NCBI RefSeq assembly: GCF_001870905.1
Contig: NZ_LNDC01000177.1
Span: 1 to 64,000 of the forward strand
Length of the DNA stretch: 64,000 nucleotides
Origin: Geitlerinema sp. PCC 9228
Lineage (GTDB): Bacteria > Cyanobacteriota > Cyanobacteriia > Cyanobacteriales > PCC-9228
Direction of reading: 5' to 3'
The stretch's first letter is position 1. Each line of letters begins with the position of its first letter. Both the position numbers and the translations under genes were made by a program. A model generated the notes under the pieces. The model made no database searches. It was given only the letters and a program-made list of their open reading frames with translations, and was not told the origin of the DNA. Shown here in pieces: positions 49,043-57,079 of this stretch.

Positions 49043-50056
49043 ATGACCACTCTCTATCTCACCGAACCGGGAACCACAGTTGGCTATAGCAACCAGGTGT
49101 TAACGGTAAGCCGCAAGGAAAAGACAACTTCCTGTCGTTTGGCTGAAGTTCACCTAGTTGTGGTTTTGCCAGGGATACAACTCAGCCACAGTGCCATTTC
49201 CGCTTTCTTTGACAATGGGATTGAAACCATCTTTCTGCGGCGAGATGGACGATTTCGCGGACGCTTGCAAGGACAGTTTGCCACCAATCCCACGGTGCGG
49301 CTGGCGCAATATCAAAAAGTGAATACAACATTTGGGAGGGCGTTAGCACAAAAATTGGTTTTTGGCAAGGTTTGCAACCAACGAGTTTTGTTGCAGCAGC
49401 GAAATCGCAAAAGTCGCGGTCGTATTAGCCAACTTACAGAAGCCATTGACATTCTCAGCGCTTACCAGCAGCAGCTAAAAGCCAGCGATACGCCTTTACA
49501 GGAAGACGAAATTATGGGAATCGAGGGGATTTGTGCGCGGACCTACTACCAGGCTTTGCGCCATTGGTTTCCTGAAAAATGGGGATTTACAGGACGCAAC
49601 CGCCGTCCTCCCCGCGATCCCATCAATGCTTTGCTCAGTTGGGGATATGGGGTTTTGCTGGCGCGTGTCTTTGCTGCCTGCGTTCAAGGGGGACTCGATC
49701 CGTACTTGGGATTTTTTCACGCGATCGCGCCTTACCGTCCCAATATGGTTTTGGATTTGATGGAGGAGTTTCGTCCGGTTATTGTCGATCGAGCCACCAT
49801 TCGTTTGCTGGAAGCCGATTTACTGACGTGGGAGGATTTTGAGCCTTCTCCAGATGGTGCTGGCATTTGGTTGGGTCAAACCGCCAAAAAACTATTCTTA
49901 GCCCAGTTAGAACAGCAGTTTCAAACCAAATACCGCTATCCACCCCAAAACCAGCGTCGTTTGGCTTTAAATCAAATTTTGCTAGAACAAGCGCGATGGA
50001 TGGGGCGATGTTTGGCATCTTCTGAGTTGGACTATGAGGCGTTTGTGTTGCGATGA
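49043..50056 (+). CDS. cas1: CRISPR integrase Cas1
   Basis: This 337-residue Cas1 integrates new spacers together with Cas2. Metal-binding residues are visible: Glu 161 in IMGIEGICARTYY, His 226 in LGFFHAIAPYRP and Asp 238/Glu 241 in LDLMEEFRPVIVD. The N-terminal beta domain starts MTTLYLTEPGTTVGYSNQVL. There is no fused reverse transcriptase or Cas6 domain, so RNA spacer capture through an RT-Cas1 is not supported. It overlaps cas2 (ATGA, 4 bases) and the pair leads directly into CRISPR array 2. Confidence 0.95.
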   Translation: MTTLYLTEPGTTVGYSNQVLTVSRKEKTTSCRLAEVHLVVVLPGIQLSHSAISAFFDNGIETIFLRRDGRFRGRLQGQFATNPTVRLAQYQKVNTTFGRALAQKLVFGKVCNQRVLLQQRNRKSRGRISQLTEAIDILSAYQQQLKASDTPLQEDEIMGIEGICARTYYQALRHWFPEKWGFTGRNRRPPRDPINALLSWGYGVLLARVFAACVQGGLDPYLGFFHAIAPYRPNMVLDLMEEFRPVIVDRATIRLLEADLLTWEDFEPSPDGAGIWLGQTAKKLFLAQLEQQFQTKYRYPPQNQRRLALNQILLEQARWMGRCLASSELDYEAFVLR

Positions 50057-50334
50057 CAAATTTATGGTTGGTTTGCTACGACATCCGCGATGACAAGCGA
50101 CGGCAGCGGTTGGCAAAGCTAATGGAACAGCGATGCCAGCGGGTACAGTATTCGGTTTTTGAATGTCCTGTGGACGCGCCGACGCTGGATAAATTGTTGT
50201 CTCGGTGGTTGAAGGTGTTGAAGTTGCCGGAAGATAGTTTGCGCGTTTATCCGTTGGATGCGAAGGCGAAAGCGCAAGCGCGGGTATACGGAAGTCCACC
50301 TCCCTACGAACCACCTGATTATTTAATTTTGTAA
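50053..50334 (+). CDS. cas2: CRISPR integrase subunit Cas2
   Basis: This 93-residue Cas2 has the ferredoxin-like pattern: MTNLWLVCYDIRDDKRRQRLAKLM at the start with the conserved Asp 10, RVQYSVFECPVDAPTLDKLL in the middle and SLRVYPLDAKA near the end. Cas2 dimers bridge two Cas1 dimers during spacer integration. Its ATG lies inside the last codons of cas1. A terminator hairpin follows 46 bases after the stop. Confidence 0.95.
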   Translation: MTNLWLVCYDIRDDKRRQRLAKLMEQRCQRVQYSVFECPVDAPTLDKLLSRWLKVLKLPEDSLRVYPLDAKAKAQARVYGSPPPYEPPDYLIL

Positions 50335-50379
50335 CCAAAGTTGTGGAAATTGAATGCCACTGCAGGCGTTCTCAGCCTT

Positions 50380-50408
50380 GCCCTCCCTGGCGGAGGGCTT
50401 TTGTTTCG
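50380..50408 (+). terminator. Terminator-like hairpin after cas2
   Basis: Stem GCCCTCC (50380-50386) / GGAGGGC (50392-50398) with a 5-base loop, followed by TTTTGTTT. It would separate cas1-cas2 transcription from the array 2 promoter. Confidence 0.75.
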
Positions 50409-50503
50409 GAATGTAAATTTGTACCAACAGTTTGACGCGAAGAGCAGGAAAGTCTCTGTGGGAGGGAGAAGCAGCGAGTCGAATTTTTTTTAGGATTTTT
50501 GCC

Positions 50504-50532
50504 TTGACTTCTGGAGAAAATTGCCCTATATT
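50504..50532 (+). promoter_or_regulatory. Promoter of CRISPR array 2 (predicted)
   Basis: TTGACT (50504-50509), 17-base spacer, TATATT (50527-50532). Start expected near 50540, giving a ~125-base leader before the first repeat. Confidence 0.65.
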
Positions 50533-50561
50533 GAGAGTAAAGCTGGATATTGAAGATTTTA

Positions 50562-50634
50562 TCTGGCGGATTGGAACCTTGTAAATTTTTGTAAAGGACT
50601 ACGTACGTGGTCTGGCGCAATTGGACCTTGAAAA
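50562..50634 (+). repeat. Direct repeat pair in the leader of array 2
   Basis: TCTGGCGGATTGGAACCTTG (50562-50581) and TCTGGCGCAATTGGACCTTG (50611-50630) are near-identical with a 49-base period, and both continue into A/T-rich sequence. The second copy ends 31 bases before the first CRISPR repeat. They may be leader-anchoring or integration-factor sites. Confidence 0.6.
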
Positions 50635-50665
50635 CCAAATATAGAGCGAGTTTCCTAGGGGTAGG

Positions 50666-52437
50666 GTCATTTCCTATCTATTCCCCGCAAGGGGACGGAA
50701 ACAAGATGAGGAGTTATTTTTTGGAACACTTCCTCTTCCTCTGTCATTTCCTATCTATTCCCCGCAAGGGGACGGAAACTACATTTTTCTGGGATCTTCG
50801 GAAAAATCCGTGGAAGTCATTTCCTATCTATTCCCCGCAAGGGGACGGAAACACAAATTTTTTCTTGATTTTCTATTGAAATCTGATGAAGTCATTTCCT
50901 ATCTATTCCCCGCAAGGGGACGGAAACTTTCGTCCTCATCTTCTGCTTTAAACAGGTCATCTGTCATTTCCTATCTATTCCCCGCAAGGGGACGGAAACT
51001 ATTCATCTCAGTCTCCAATAATATAAATAAAAAGAAGGGTCATTTCCTATCTATTCCCCGCAAGGGGACGGAAACTTGGGTTTTGTTAGAATCAGAACGA
51101 CTCAAAGCGTCATTTCCTATCTATTCCCCGCAAGGGGACGGAAACTCGGCTTCTGATACCTCTACCTCCTGCTTTGGATGTTTGTCATTTCCTATCTATT
51201 CCCCGCAAGGGGACGGAAACTTACCTACCATGAATCCGTCTACATTTAAAGCGATGTTTTTTGTCATTTCCTATCTATTCCCCGCAAGGGGACGGAAACG
51301 GCATCACTCCCCTTAAGGAGTAAGTAATACCATTCGTCATTTCCTATCTATTCCCCGCAAGGGGACGGAAACTCTTGCTTGCTGTAAAAGCCCGTTGCAA
51401 GCTTGTCATTTCCTATCTATTCCCCGCAAGGGGACGGAAACCGCTCTTTTCTTATTTGGAAGAACGATCTTAAAATCTCCTTTTTGGAGTCATTTCCTAT
51501 CTATTCCCCGCAAGGGGACGGAAACGCTTCTTCACTGCGAACGGAAAAAGAATAAGTCGTTGTCATTTCCTATCTATTCCCCGCAAGGGGACGGAAACGG
51601 CTCAAACCCAATCGATGTGAAAGATGTTTTCCTTTTTTGGTCATTTCCTATCTATTCCCCGCAAGGGGACGGAAACATTTTCGTAGGCTATGTTGACTAA
51701 ATCCAAGCATTTTGTCATTTCCTATCTATTCCCCGCAAGGGGACGGAAACCACCTTTCGCCTGGCCCACGGCCTGGATCGGCTATCACTGGTCATTTCCT
51801 ATCTATTCCCCGCAAGGGGACGGAAACTTGCAAAGGGGGATGATTCCCCACTTGACTCCCCCGTATGAGGTGAGTCATTTCCTATCTATTCCCCGCAAGG
51901 GGACGGAAACCCGATCACAAGCGGCGCAAACCGCTTCTTGCCCTTTTGCTGTCATTTCCTATCTATTCCCCGCAAGGGGACGGAAACGAAACCCGGTCAC
52001 TCGCGTCTTTCAGGTCGATTGTACTGAAGTCATTTCCTATCTATTCCCCGCAAGGGGACGGAAACGGCGCCACTCTCGTAAGCGGTGATTCCCTGTGTTA
52101 ATGTCATTTCCTATCTATTCCCCGCAAGGGGACGGAAACCGTTGTGTTCGGGGAGTGCATCGACCTCAGTAAATGTCATTTCCTATCTATTCCCCGCAAG
52201 GGGACGGAAACAGAAGGTAACCTTTGAATGGACGAAGGAGCCCCTTCCAGTGTCATTTCCTATCTATTCCCCGCAAGGGGACGGAAACGACAATCACAGT
52301 TTCCGCATATGGAATATGTTTGAAATCAGTCATTTCCTATCTATTCCCCGCAAGGGGACGGAAACATAAAACGTGCCTCCATGGACAACAAACAAAGAAC
52401 GTCATTTCCTATCTATTCCCCGCAAGGGGACGGAAAC
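50666..52437 (+). CRISPR. CRISPR array 2: 24 repeats, 23 spacers
   Basis: The 37-bp repeat begins GTCATTTCCTATCTATTC and ends CCCCGCAAGGGGACGGAAAC. All 24 copies appear identical by eye. Spacers are 32-47 bp, mostly 33-42. It shares the CCCC-GCAA-GGGG hairpin and GAAAC end with array 1, with ACGGAAAC as the probable crRNA handle. Leader, promoter and cas1-cas2 lie on its left side. Uniform repeats and the adjacent adaptation genes suggest this is the array now acquiring spacers. Confidence 0.98.
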
Positions 52438-52693
52438 TCTGAATTTTTGGGTCGTAGACTGGGAAAAACTCTTCGTCAAAAGAAACATCGATCGCGACAT
52501 AGCCACCCTTGGTATCAACCACCTTTCCATCAAACCGTCTAGGAACCTCTACAAAAAACCCCTCGCAAATACAATTCTTGTAGAACTTCCCTGCATGGCA
52601 TTTCCATAACTGGCAAAATTGGATAAGCAGACTAGAACGAGAAATGTCACCAAATACCGATACTTGGGTATACTTTTCCTCGGAACCAGACAT
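52409..52693 (-). CDS. Small hypothetical gene ending inside the last repeat of array 2
   Basis: The 94-residue frame starts at ATG 52693 with GAAGGAG upstream and reads MSGSEEKYTQVSVFGDISRS...WKCHAGKFYKNCICEGFFVEVPRRFDGKVVDTKGGYVAIDVSFDEEFFPVYDPKIQ. The protein-like part stops at ~52438; the last ~10 codons are CRISPR repeat sequence in reverse (SFRPLAGNR). It was probably cut by the array edge or reads through it. Three cysteines and a beta-rich pattern are visible but no known family. It is transcribed against the array. Confidence 0.5.
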   Translation of the reverse strand: MSGSEEKYTQVSVFGDISRSSLLIQFCQLWKCHAGKFYKNCICEGFFVEVPRRFDGKVVDTKGGYVAIDVSFDEEFFPVYDPKIQSFRPLAGNR

Positions 52694-52864
52694 GATTCCA
52701 CAAACACTCCTTCGTTGGAAGTAGGTAGAAATTTATACTCAGGTCACTCCCTTCATAAAAAAAGCAAACCCCCCATTTGACCTCACCGACCAAACGGACC
52801 AATTTCCAAAGCCGGATTTCTCCAGTACCATAAATCCAGAAGCGTGCAACCAGGAGAAAAGACC

Positions 52865-53311
52865 GTGGATAAATGGATGTTAGCTGCATGGCAAGAAGCG
52901 AAAACTGGCTTTGGTGAAGGAGGCATCCCCATTGGTTCGGTCATTGTTCGCAACGGGGAAATTGTTGGTCGCGGTCACAATCGCCGGGTTCAGCAAGGGA
53001 GTGCCATTCTCCATGCGGAAATGGATGCTTTGGAAAAGACTGGCAGACAACCAGCCTCTTTTTATCAAGAAGCAACCTTGTATACCACTCTCTCCCCTTG
53101 CAGTATGTGTGCCGGTGCTATCCTGTTGTATAAAATTCCCCATGTGGTCATTGGCGAAAACGATAATTTTCAAGGAGAAGAAGACCTCCTGAAACGTCGC
53201 GGGGTTCGCGTAGAAGTTCTCAACGACCCGGATTGTATCGAACTGATGAAAGATTTTATCGAGTTACAGCCGAATCTGTGGTTTGAAGATATCGGTCAAC
53301 AACATTGTTGA
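52865..53311 (+). CDS. Cytosine deaminase, FCY1-like nucleoside/base deaminase
   Basis: This 148-residue zinc deaminase has the motifs HAE (50-52) and PCSMC (Cys 79, Cys 82) for zinc binding, with Glu 52 as proton carrier. GEGGIPIGSVIV, GRGHNRRVQQGSAILHAEM, LYTTLSPCSMCAGAI and the end LWFEDIG follow the fungal FCY1-type cytosine deaminase closely (ending WFEDIG). It would convert cytosine to uracil, which upp at 15702 could salvage to UMP. GTG 52865 is chosen because AGGAG lies eight bases upstream; an upstream GTG at 52844 lacks a ribosome site. Guanine or tRNA-adenosine deaminases are less likely alternatives. Confidence 0.85.
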   Translation: MDKWMLAAWQEAKTGFGEGGIPIGSVIVRNGEIVGRGHNRRVQQGSAILHAEMDALEKTGRQPASFYQEATLYTTLSPCSMCAGAILLYKIPHVVIGENDNFQGEEDLLKRRGVRVEVLNDPDCIELMKDFIELQPNLWFEDIGQQHC

Positions 53312-53401
53312 TAAATTGCTGTCGGCGGCATCTCGTTGCTGGAAAATGGGGTTCTAGCTGGCGATATTTTAGAACAAGCGTTGCTTCCACAATATGGAAC
53401 C

Positions 53402-54244
53402 ATGGTCATACGGCATCCGTTGTTTGCCTTTTTCTTGCTAACTTTTGCCATTTCTTGGGGGATTCCGGGATTGCTGCTGCTATTGGCTAGCTGGGGAAAC
53501 TATGACTTTTCCATTGAAGAATATTCTCCCCTTTCCTATCTGGCTGTCTGGTCTCCCGCGATCGCTGCTATGATAATCGTTACCACCACCCAAGGATGGT
53601 TGGGTCTGCGCCAATACCTGCGACGGTTGCTACTTTGGCGAGTTCATTGGGGATGGTATGCAGGCATTCTCCTGGGAATTCCTTGCGCGAACTTCCTAGC
53701 CGCTGCTTTCACGGAAGCCACCGGCAAAAATGCTCTCATGGTACCAACAGTTTCCGCCAGTAGTTTACTGGTTGCTGCTTGGCTGCGACTCACGGAAGGA
53801 CCATTGGAAGAACTTGGCTGGCGGGGATTGGCACTGCCTCTGCTGCAGCGACGCTTCAGCGGCTGGCAAGCTTCTATTATTTTAGGGTTTGTTTGGGGAT
53901 TGTGGCACGTTCCGGCAATTTTTCTCGGCAGGGAATTAGGCGGCGGTACCCAAGGCAATCTGGTTTTGGTTCTGCTACAGTTGTTTTTGGGGTTCATCGC
54001 GACGGCGATTGTCATGACGGTGGTTTACAATGCTACGGGTGGCAGTCTGCTGTTGGCGTTTCTGTTTCACTGGATGACCAATTTTCCCTATCCTTGGGAA
54101 ACCGGAGTCGATATTTCGGCGATGATGGATTTGCTGACGGTTTTGGCTGCGAGTCTGGCGGTGGTTCTGGGAAGAAACTATCTAGGCAAGGCTCATTTAT
54201 ATACGGAAGTGATTCCTGGTATCGACGAACTACCATTGAAATAG
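53402..54244 (+). CDS. CPBP-family intramembrane metalloprotease
   Basis: This 280-residue protein has about eight hydrophobic helices and the Abi/CPBP motifs: EELGWRG (136-142), GLWHVPA (~167-173) and FHWMTNF near 219-225, with the two Glu and His residues forming the intramembrane metal site. Members process prenylated proteins or act in bacteriocin immunity; the bacterial substrate is unknown. The frame opens at 53336 (TTG), but ATG 53402 starts just before the first helix and is preferred; neither has a strong ribosome site. Confidence 0.85.
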   Translation: MVIRHPLFAFFLLTFAISWGIPGLLLLLASWGNYDFSIEEYSPLSYLAVWSPAIAAMIIVTTTQGWLGLRQYLRRLLLWRVHWGWYAGILLGIPCANFLAAAFTEATGKNALMVPTVSASSLLVAAWLRLTEGPLEELGWRGLALPLLQRRFSGWQASIILGFVWGLWHVPAIFLGRELGGGTQGNLVLVLLQLFLGFIATAIVMTVVYNATGGSLLLAFLFHWMTNFPYPWETGVDISAMMDLLTVLAASLAVVLGRNYLGKAHLYTEVIPGIDELPLK

Positions 54245-54343
54245 TTGTTGCAATTTATAAAAACAACGATTATGCTATTAAGCAACCAGATAGTTTCTCG
54301 TGGTGACCGAAAGTTATTTATCATTTATTGGTATTAGGAGATA

Positions 54344-55324
54344 ATGAGTATTCCCTCCAATTCTAACTATCAGAAACTTTTTGTTGTGGGTTGTCCCCGT
54401 TCTGGAACCACTTGGATAACCAAAATGCTCGGCAGCCATCCTCAAATTGTGAAATTACCATCCGAATCTCACTTATATAAACTTGTATACGATCCTTTTA
54501 CGTACTTAAAGAAATTAAAATTGTCCGTACGTCTAAAAAAAGCTTCTTGGATTTTCAAACATTTTGGTTTCAAACCTATACTTTTTGGATTTCATAGCAA
54601 CGATATTTGGAATGGAATGCTTCGTACATATAAATTGTATCAAAATGCAAACCAAGTTGGTATACATATTTGTATAGATTATGAAGATTTTAAAGAAGAG
54701 ATAGCTAAGCTTAAAGAAGCCTCTGAGGATGATTTGATTAAAGCTCAAAATCTAATTGCTCATATTCTCGATATGTACTTTCACCAGAAAGGAGGGAATT
54801 CCGAACAAATCTTATTAGAAAAGACTCCGATGCATATTCGCTATGCAAATAGCATCCTCGCTCATTTTCCAGAAGCCAAAGTATTAGAAGTTGTTAGGGA
54901 CGTACGAGATGTTTGTACTTCTTGGAAAGCACGTTCTAAAACGCAATGTTGGGCACGCAAATCTACAGAAGATGTAGTTCAAAGATGGCAGAAATGTATT
55001 CAGTGGGGCGATCGCATTCAAGCGGAACCGGAATTTTCCCATCGCATTCATAGAGTAAAATATGAAAACTTGCGACAATCTCCTGTGCAGCAGCTCAAAG
55101 AAATCTTCGATTTTTTAGAAGTTGCTTACGACGAGGCACAAGTACATCATATTGTTGATACATGGGATATTTCTAAAGAGAAAAATAAAGGAGAAGGGAA
55201 ACACATTCGTCAGGGAAAAATTGGAGACTGGCAAAATAGTCTTTCTCAGGAAGAAATTGATGTTTGCGAACAATTGGCTGCCCCCATGTTGGCTAAATTA
55301 GGATATCCTGTTTCATCAAGCTAG
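54344..55324 (+). CDS. PAPS-dependent sulfotransferase
   Basis: The 326-residue protein starts with the 5'-phosphosulfate loop GCPRSGTTWITKML (16-29), continues SHPQIVKLPSESHLY, and has the 3'-phosphate motif EVVRDVRDVCTSWKARS near residues 184-200. The last part shows LRQSPVQQLKEIFDFLEV and a typical KIGDWQNSLS before the C-terminus. It would transfer sulfate from PAPS to a sugar, lipid or protein. It is AT-rich compared with its neighbours, like the sulfotransferase fusion at 1582, and may have been acquired. AGGAGAT lies six bases before ATG 54344. Confidence 0.88.
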   Translation: MSIPSNSNYQKLFVVGCPRSGTTWITKMLGSHPQIVKLPSESHLYKLVYDPFTYLKKLKLSVRLKKASWIFKHFGFKPILFGFHSNDIWNGMLRTYKLYQNANQVGIHICIDYEDFKEEIAKLKEASEDDLIKAQNLIAHILDMYFHQKGGNSEQILLEKTPMHIRYANSILAHFPEAKVLEVVRDVRDVCTSWKARSKTQCWARKSTEDVVQRWQKCIQWGDRIQAEPEFSHRIHRVKYENLRQSPVQQLKEIFDFLEVAYDEAQVHHIVDTWDISKEKNKGEGKHIRQGKIGDWQNSLSQEEIDVCEQLAAPMLAKLGYPVSSS

Positions 55325-55362
55325 CTACTTGGATTGCAAAGCCACCTATCCCTCCTTTTCTT

Positions 55363-55989
55363 CTAGTTTTTAAAAACCTGACTGAGTTGTTGCTGCAAAC
55401 GCCTGGCTTGGGGATGGTTTTCCTGGCAAGCCAAAGCGCGATCGCAATCGGTGGCGGCAGCTTGGGGATTTTCTAGCTTCAAATAAGCTTCTCCCCGGAT
55501 AGCGTATGCCAACGCATGGTTTTCATCGAAACTCAAGGCTTGGGTACAGGAAGCGATCGCGCGGTTGAAATCTCCCATATCGAAAAACAAACAACCCAAA
55601 GCCACGTACGCATCAGCATACTCTGGAGCTAGGTTAACACTTTGGCAATAATCGCGATACGCCGCACGCAAATCCCCAATTTCGTGTAGCATTTGACCGC
55701 GATGGAAGTAAAGGATGGCATGATTTGGATCGAGGGAAATGGCTTGGGTGAAACGCGCGATCGCTTGACCGCGTTTTCCTGAAATTGCCTCAAATCTGGC
55801 AATCAATGCCGACTGGTGGCGGTTGCTGTCAGTTTTTCGATCGTTTTTAAGAGCTTGGATAAACCCTTTCAAAGCCATTTGCGATCGCTTTGGGGAACGC
55901 CACCGCTGCTGTTTCTTGCTACCCCGTCGCCAAATTTGCCATGCTACCCAAAACAAAACCATCACCACCAAAACAAGCAATTCTCTCAT
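55363..55989 (-). CDS. Membrane-anchored TPR protein downstream of the Csx3-AAA gene
   Basis: This 208-residue protein has one N-terminal membrane helix (LLVLVVMVLFWVAWQIWRR, 3-21) followed by a basic linker and about four TPR units from residue ~65 (RGQAIARFTQAISLDPNHAILYFHRGQMLHEIGDLRAAYRDY...). No catalytic motif is present. ATG 55989 is chosen since the frame up to 56097 overlaps the Csx3-AAA gene. It starts 32 bases after the Csx3-AAA stop on the same strand, so co-transcription is possible. Confidence 0.75.
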   Translation of the reverse strand: MRELLVLVVMVLFWVAWQIWRRGSKKQQRWRSPKRSQMALKGFIQALKNDRKTDSNRHQSALIARFEAISGKRGQAIARFTQAISLDPNHAILYFHRGQMLHEIGDLRAAYRDYCQSVNLAPEYADAYVALGCLFFDMGDFNRAIASCTQALSFDENHALAYAIRGEAYLKLENPQAAATDCDRALACQENHPQARRLQQQLSQVFKN

Positions 55990-56021
55990 CTCTGTTTTTT
56001 CTAGTTCCCAAAAAGCAGCTT

Positions 56022-56936
56022 TTACCGAACGATGGCTAAATTGCGAATCTTTTCTAACAAGATTTGGGGAACGGCTGTTGCTGCCGAACGAATCCAAGGA
56101 CCGCAGGTAATTTCCAAATAAGATTCTTTGGTGGGATAAATGGTTTCTGTTTCGGAAAGGGTGCTATGGATAACAGCAATGGGAGAGAGATTGCCGCGAT
56201 CGCGACAGAACTCGTGCCAGACATCTACCTGTTCGGGGTCGGAACTAATAATGATATAGTGAGAGCAAGACTCCAAAATTGGCTTTTTCTCCGGCTGTAC
56301 CATGCCTCCCACATCAACAATAACCAGAGATTTTTGCCGTCGTAGCTGTAAAATCGCTTGTGCGTGGTAGGGAAAAAATTCTTCCGTCAGTTCGCCTTTG
56401 TGTTGCCGCTTGAAGGTTTCCCCGTCGGCTTCCTTGGGTAATTCCAAAATATAATTGCCTTCCCCATCCCAATTGGCGCGTTGCAAGTAAATATTGGGAA
56501 TTTCTGGCAGCAAAGCTTGGAACAACGCATGGGAGAACACGCTTTTGCCGCTATCTGGCGGACCTACCACCATCACCGCCGCGCACAAGTTTTTACTGGT
56601 ACTCGGCAACGCGATCGCTTCACCCACATTTACCAGACGGCTGTGGGTAGAAACCACAATGGCAGCTTGCCTCCGAGGTTCGTAAAAAGCCACCCATGCG
56701 GTCGGATGGAGTTCGTGAACCAGATAGCCGTACAGCCAAATAGGCGCACGTCCGGATACTACAATACCTATAGTTGTATCAATTTCTGGCGGCAGTTGCA
56801 AGTTTGTCAGCGCTTCTGGATAAATAACGCGATCGCGTTTTGTGAGTTCGATTTCCAGCAATTGATAGGATAATCCTTGCGTGGTCTGCTGCCGGGAAAC
56901 CGTGAGAGAGATACCGTCATGTTGGGATGTCGCCAT
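56022..56936 (-). CDS. csx3: Csx3-AAA fusion, predicted ring nuclease of type III signalling
   Basis: In this 304-residue protein, residues ~21-105 form a Csx3 domain: ELTKRDRVIYPEALTNLQLPPEI, IGIVVSGRAPIWLYGYLVHELHPTAWVAFYEPRR and AIVVSTHS. Csx3 (Crn3) degrades cyclic tetra-adenylate and so ends type III signalling; His 74/His 77 lie in its conserved HELHP segment. The YDPR of many relatives is YEPR here (85-88). Residues ~115-304 are a P-loop domain with Walker A GPPDSGKS (125-132) and Walker B LVIVDVGG (204-211); similar Csx3-AAA fusions occur in cyanobacteria. ATG 56936 is preferred to 57002. It lies some 7.7 kb from the Csm6-like gene but in the same island. Confidence 0.85.
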   Translation of the reverse strand: MATSQHDGISLTVSRQQTTQGLSYQLLEIELTKRDRVIYPEALTNLQLPPEIDTTIGIVVSGRAPIWLYGYLVHELHPTAWVAFYEPRRQAAIVVSTHSRLVNVGEAIALPSTSKNLCAAVMVVGPPDSGKSVFSHALFQALLPEIPNIYLQRANWDGEGNYILELPKEADGETFKRQHKGELTEEFFPYHAQAILQLRRQKSLVIVDVGGMVQPEKKPILESCSHYIIISSDPEQVDVWHEFCRDRGNLSPIAVIHSTLSETETIYPTKESYLEITCGPWIRSAATAVPQILLEKIRNLAIVR

Positions 56937-57079
56937 AATCGTTTGCTTCCAATGCACAACTATACTCTCTATTATAAAGAAGCTTTGAACTGGGGTCTTC
57001 AACTACCCGGAAATTGCTCCTACCTGCAGCAGCAGGGAAATCTGCCTGCCGACATCCCAGAAAAAGGAACCGCCAATGA

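Noticed and set aside
49043-50056. Reverse transcriptase-Cas1 fusion that could explain hairpin-rich spacers
   Set aside because: Cas1 is 337 residues with no RT domain or YADD motif, and no RT gene was seen nearby.
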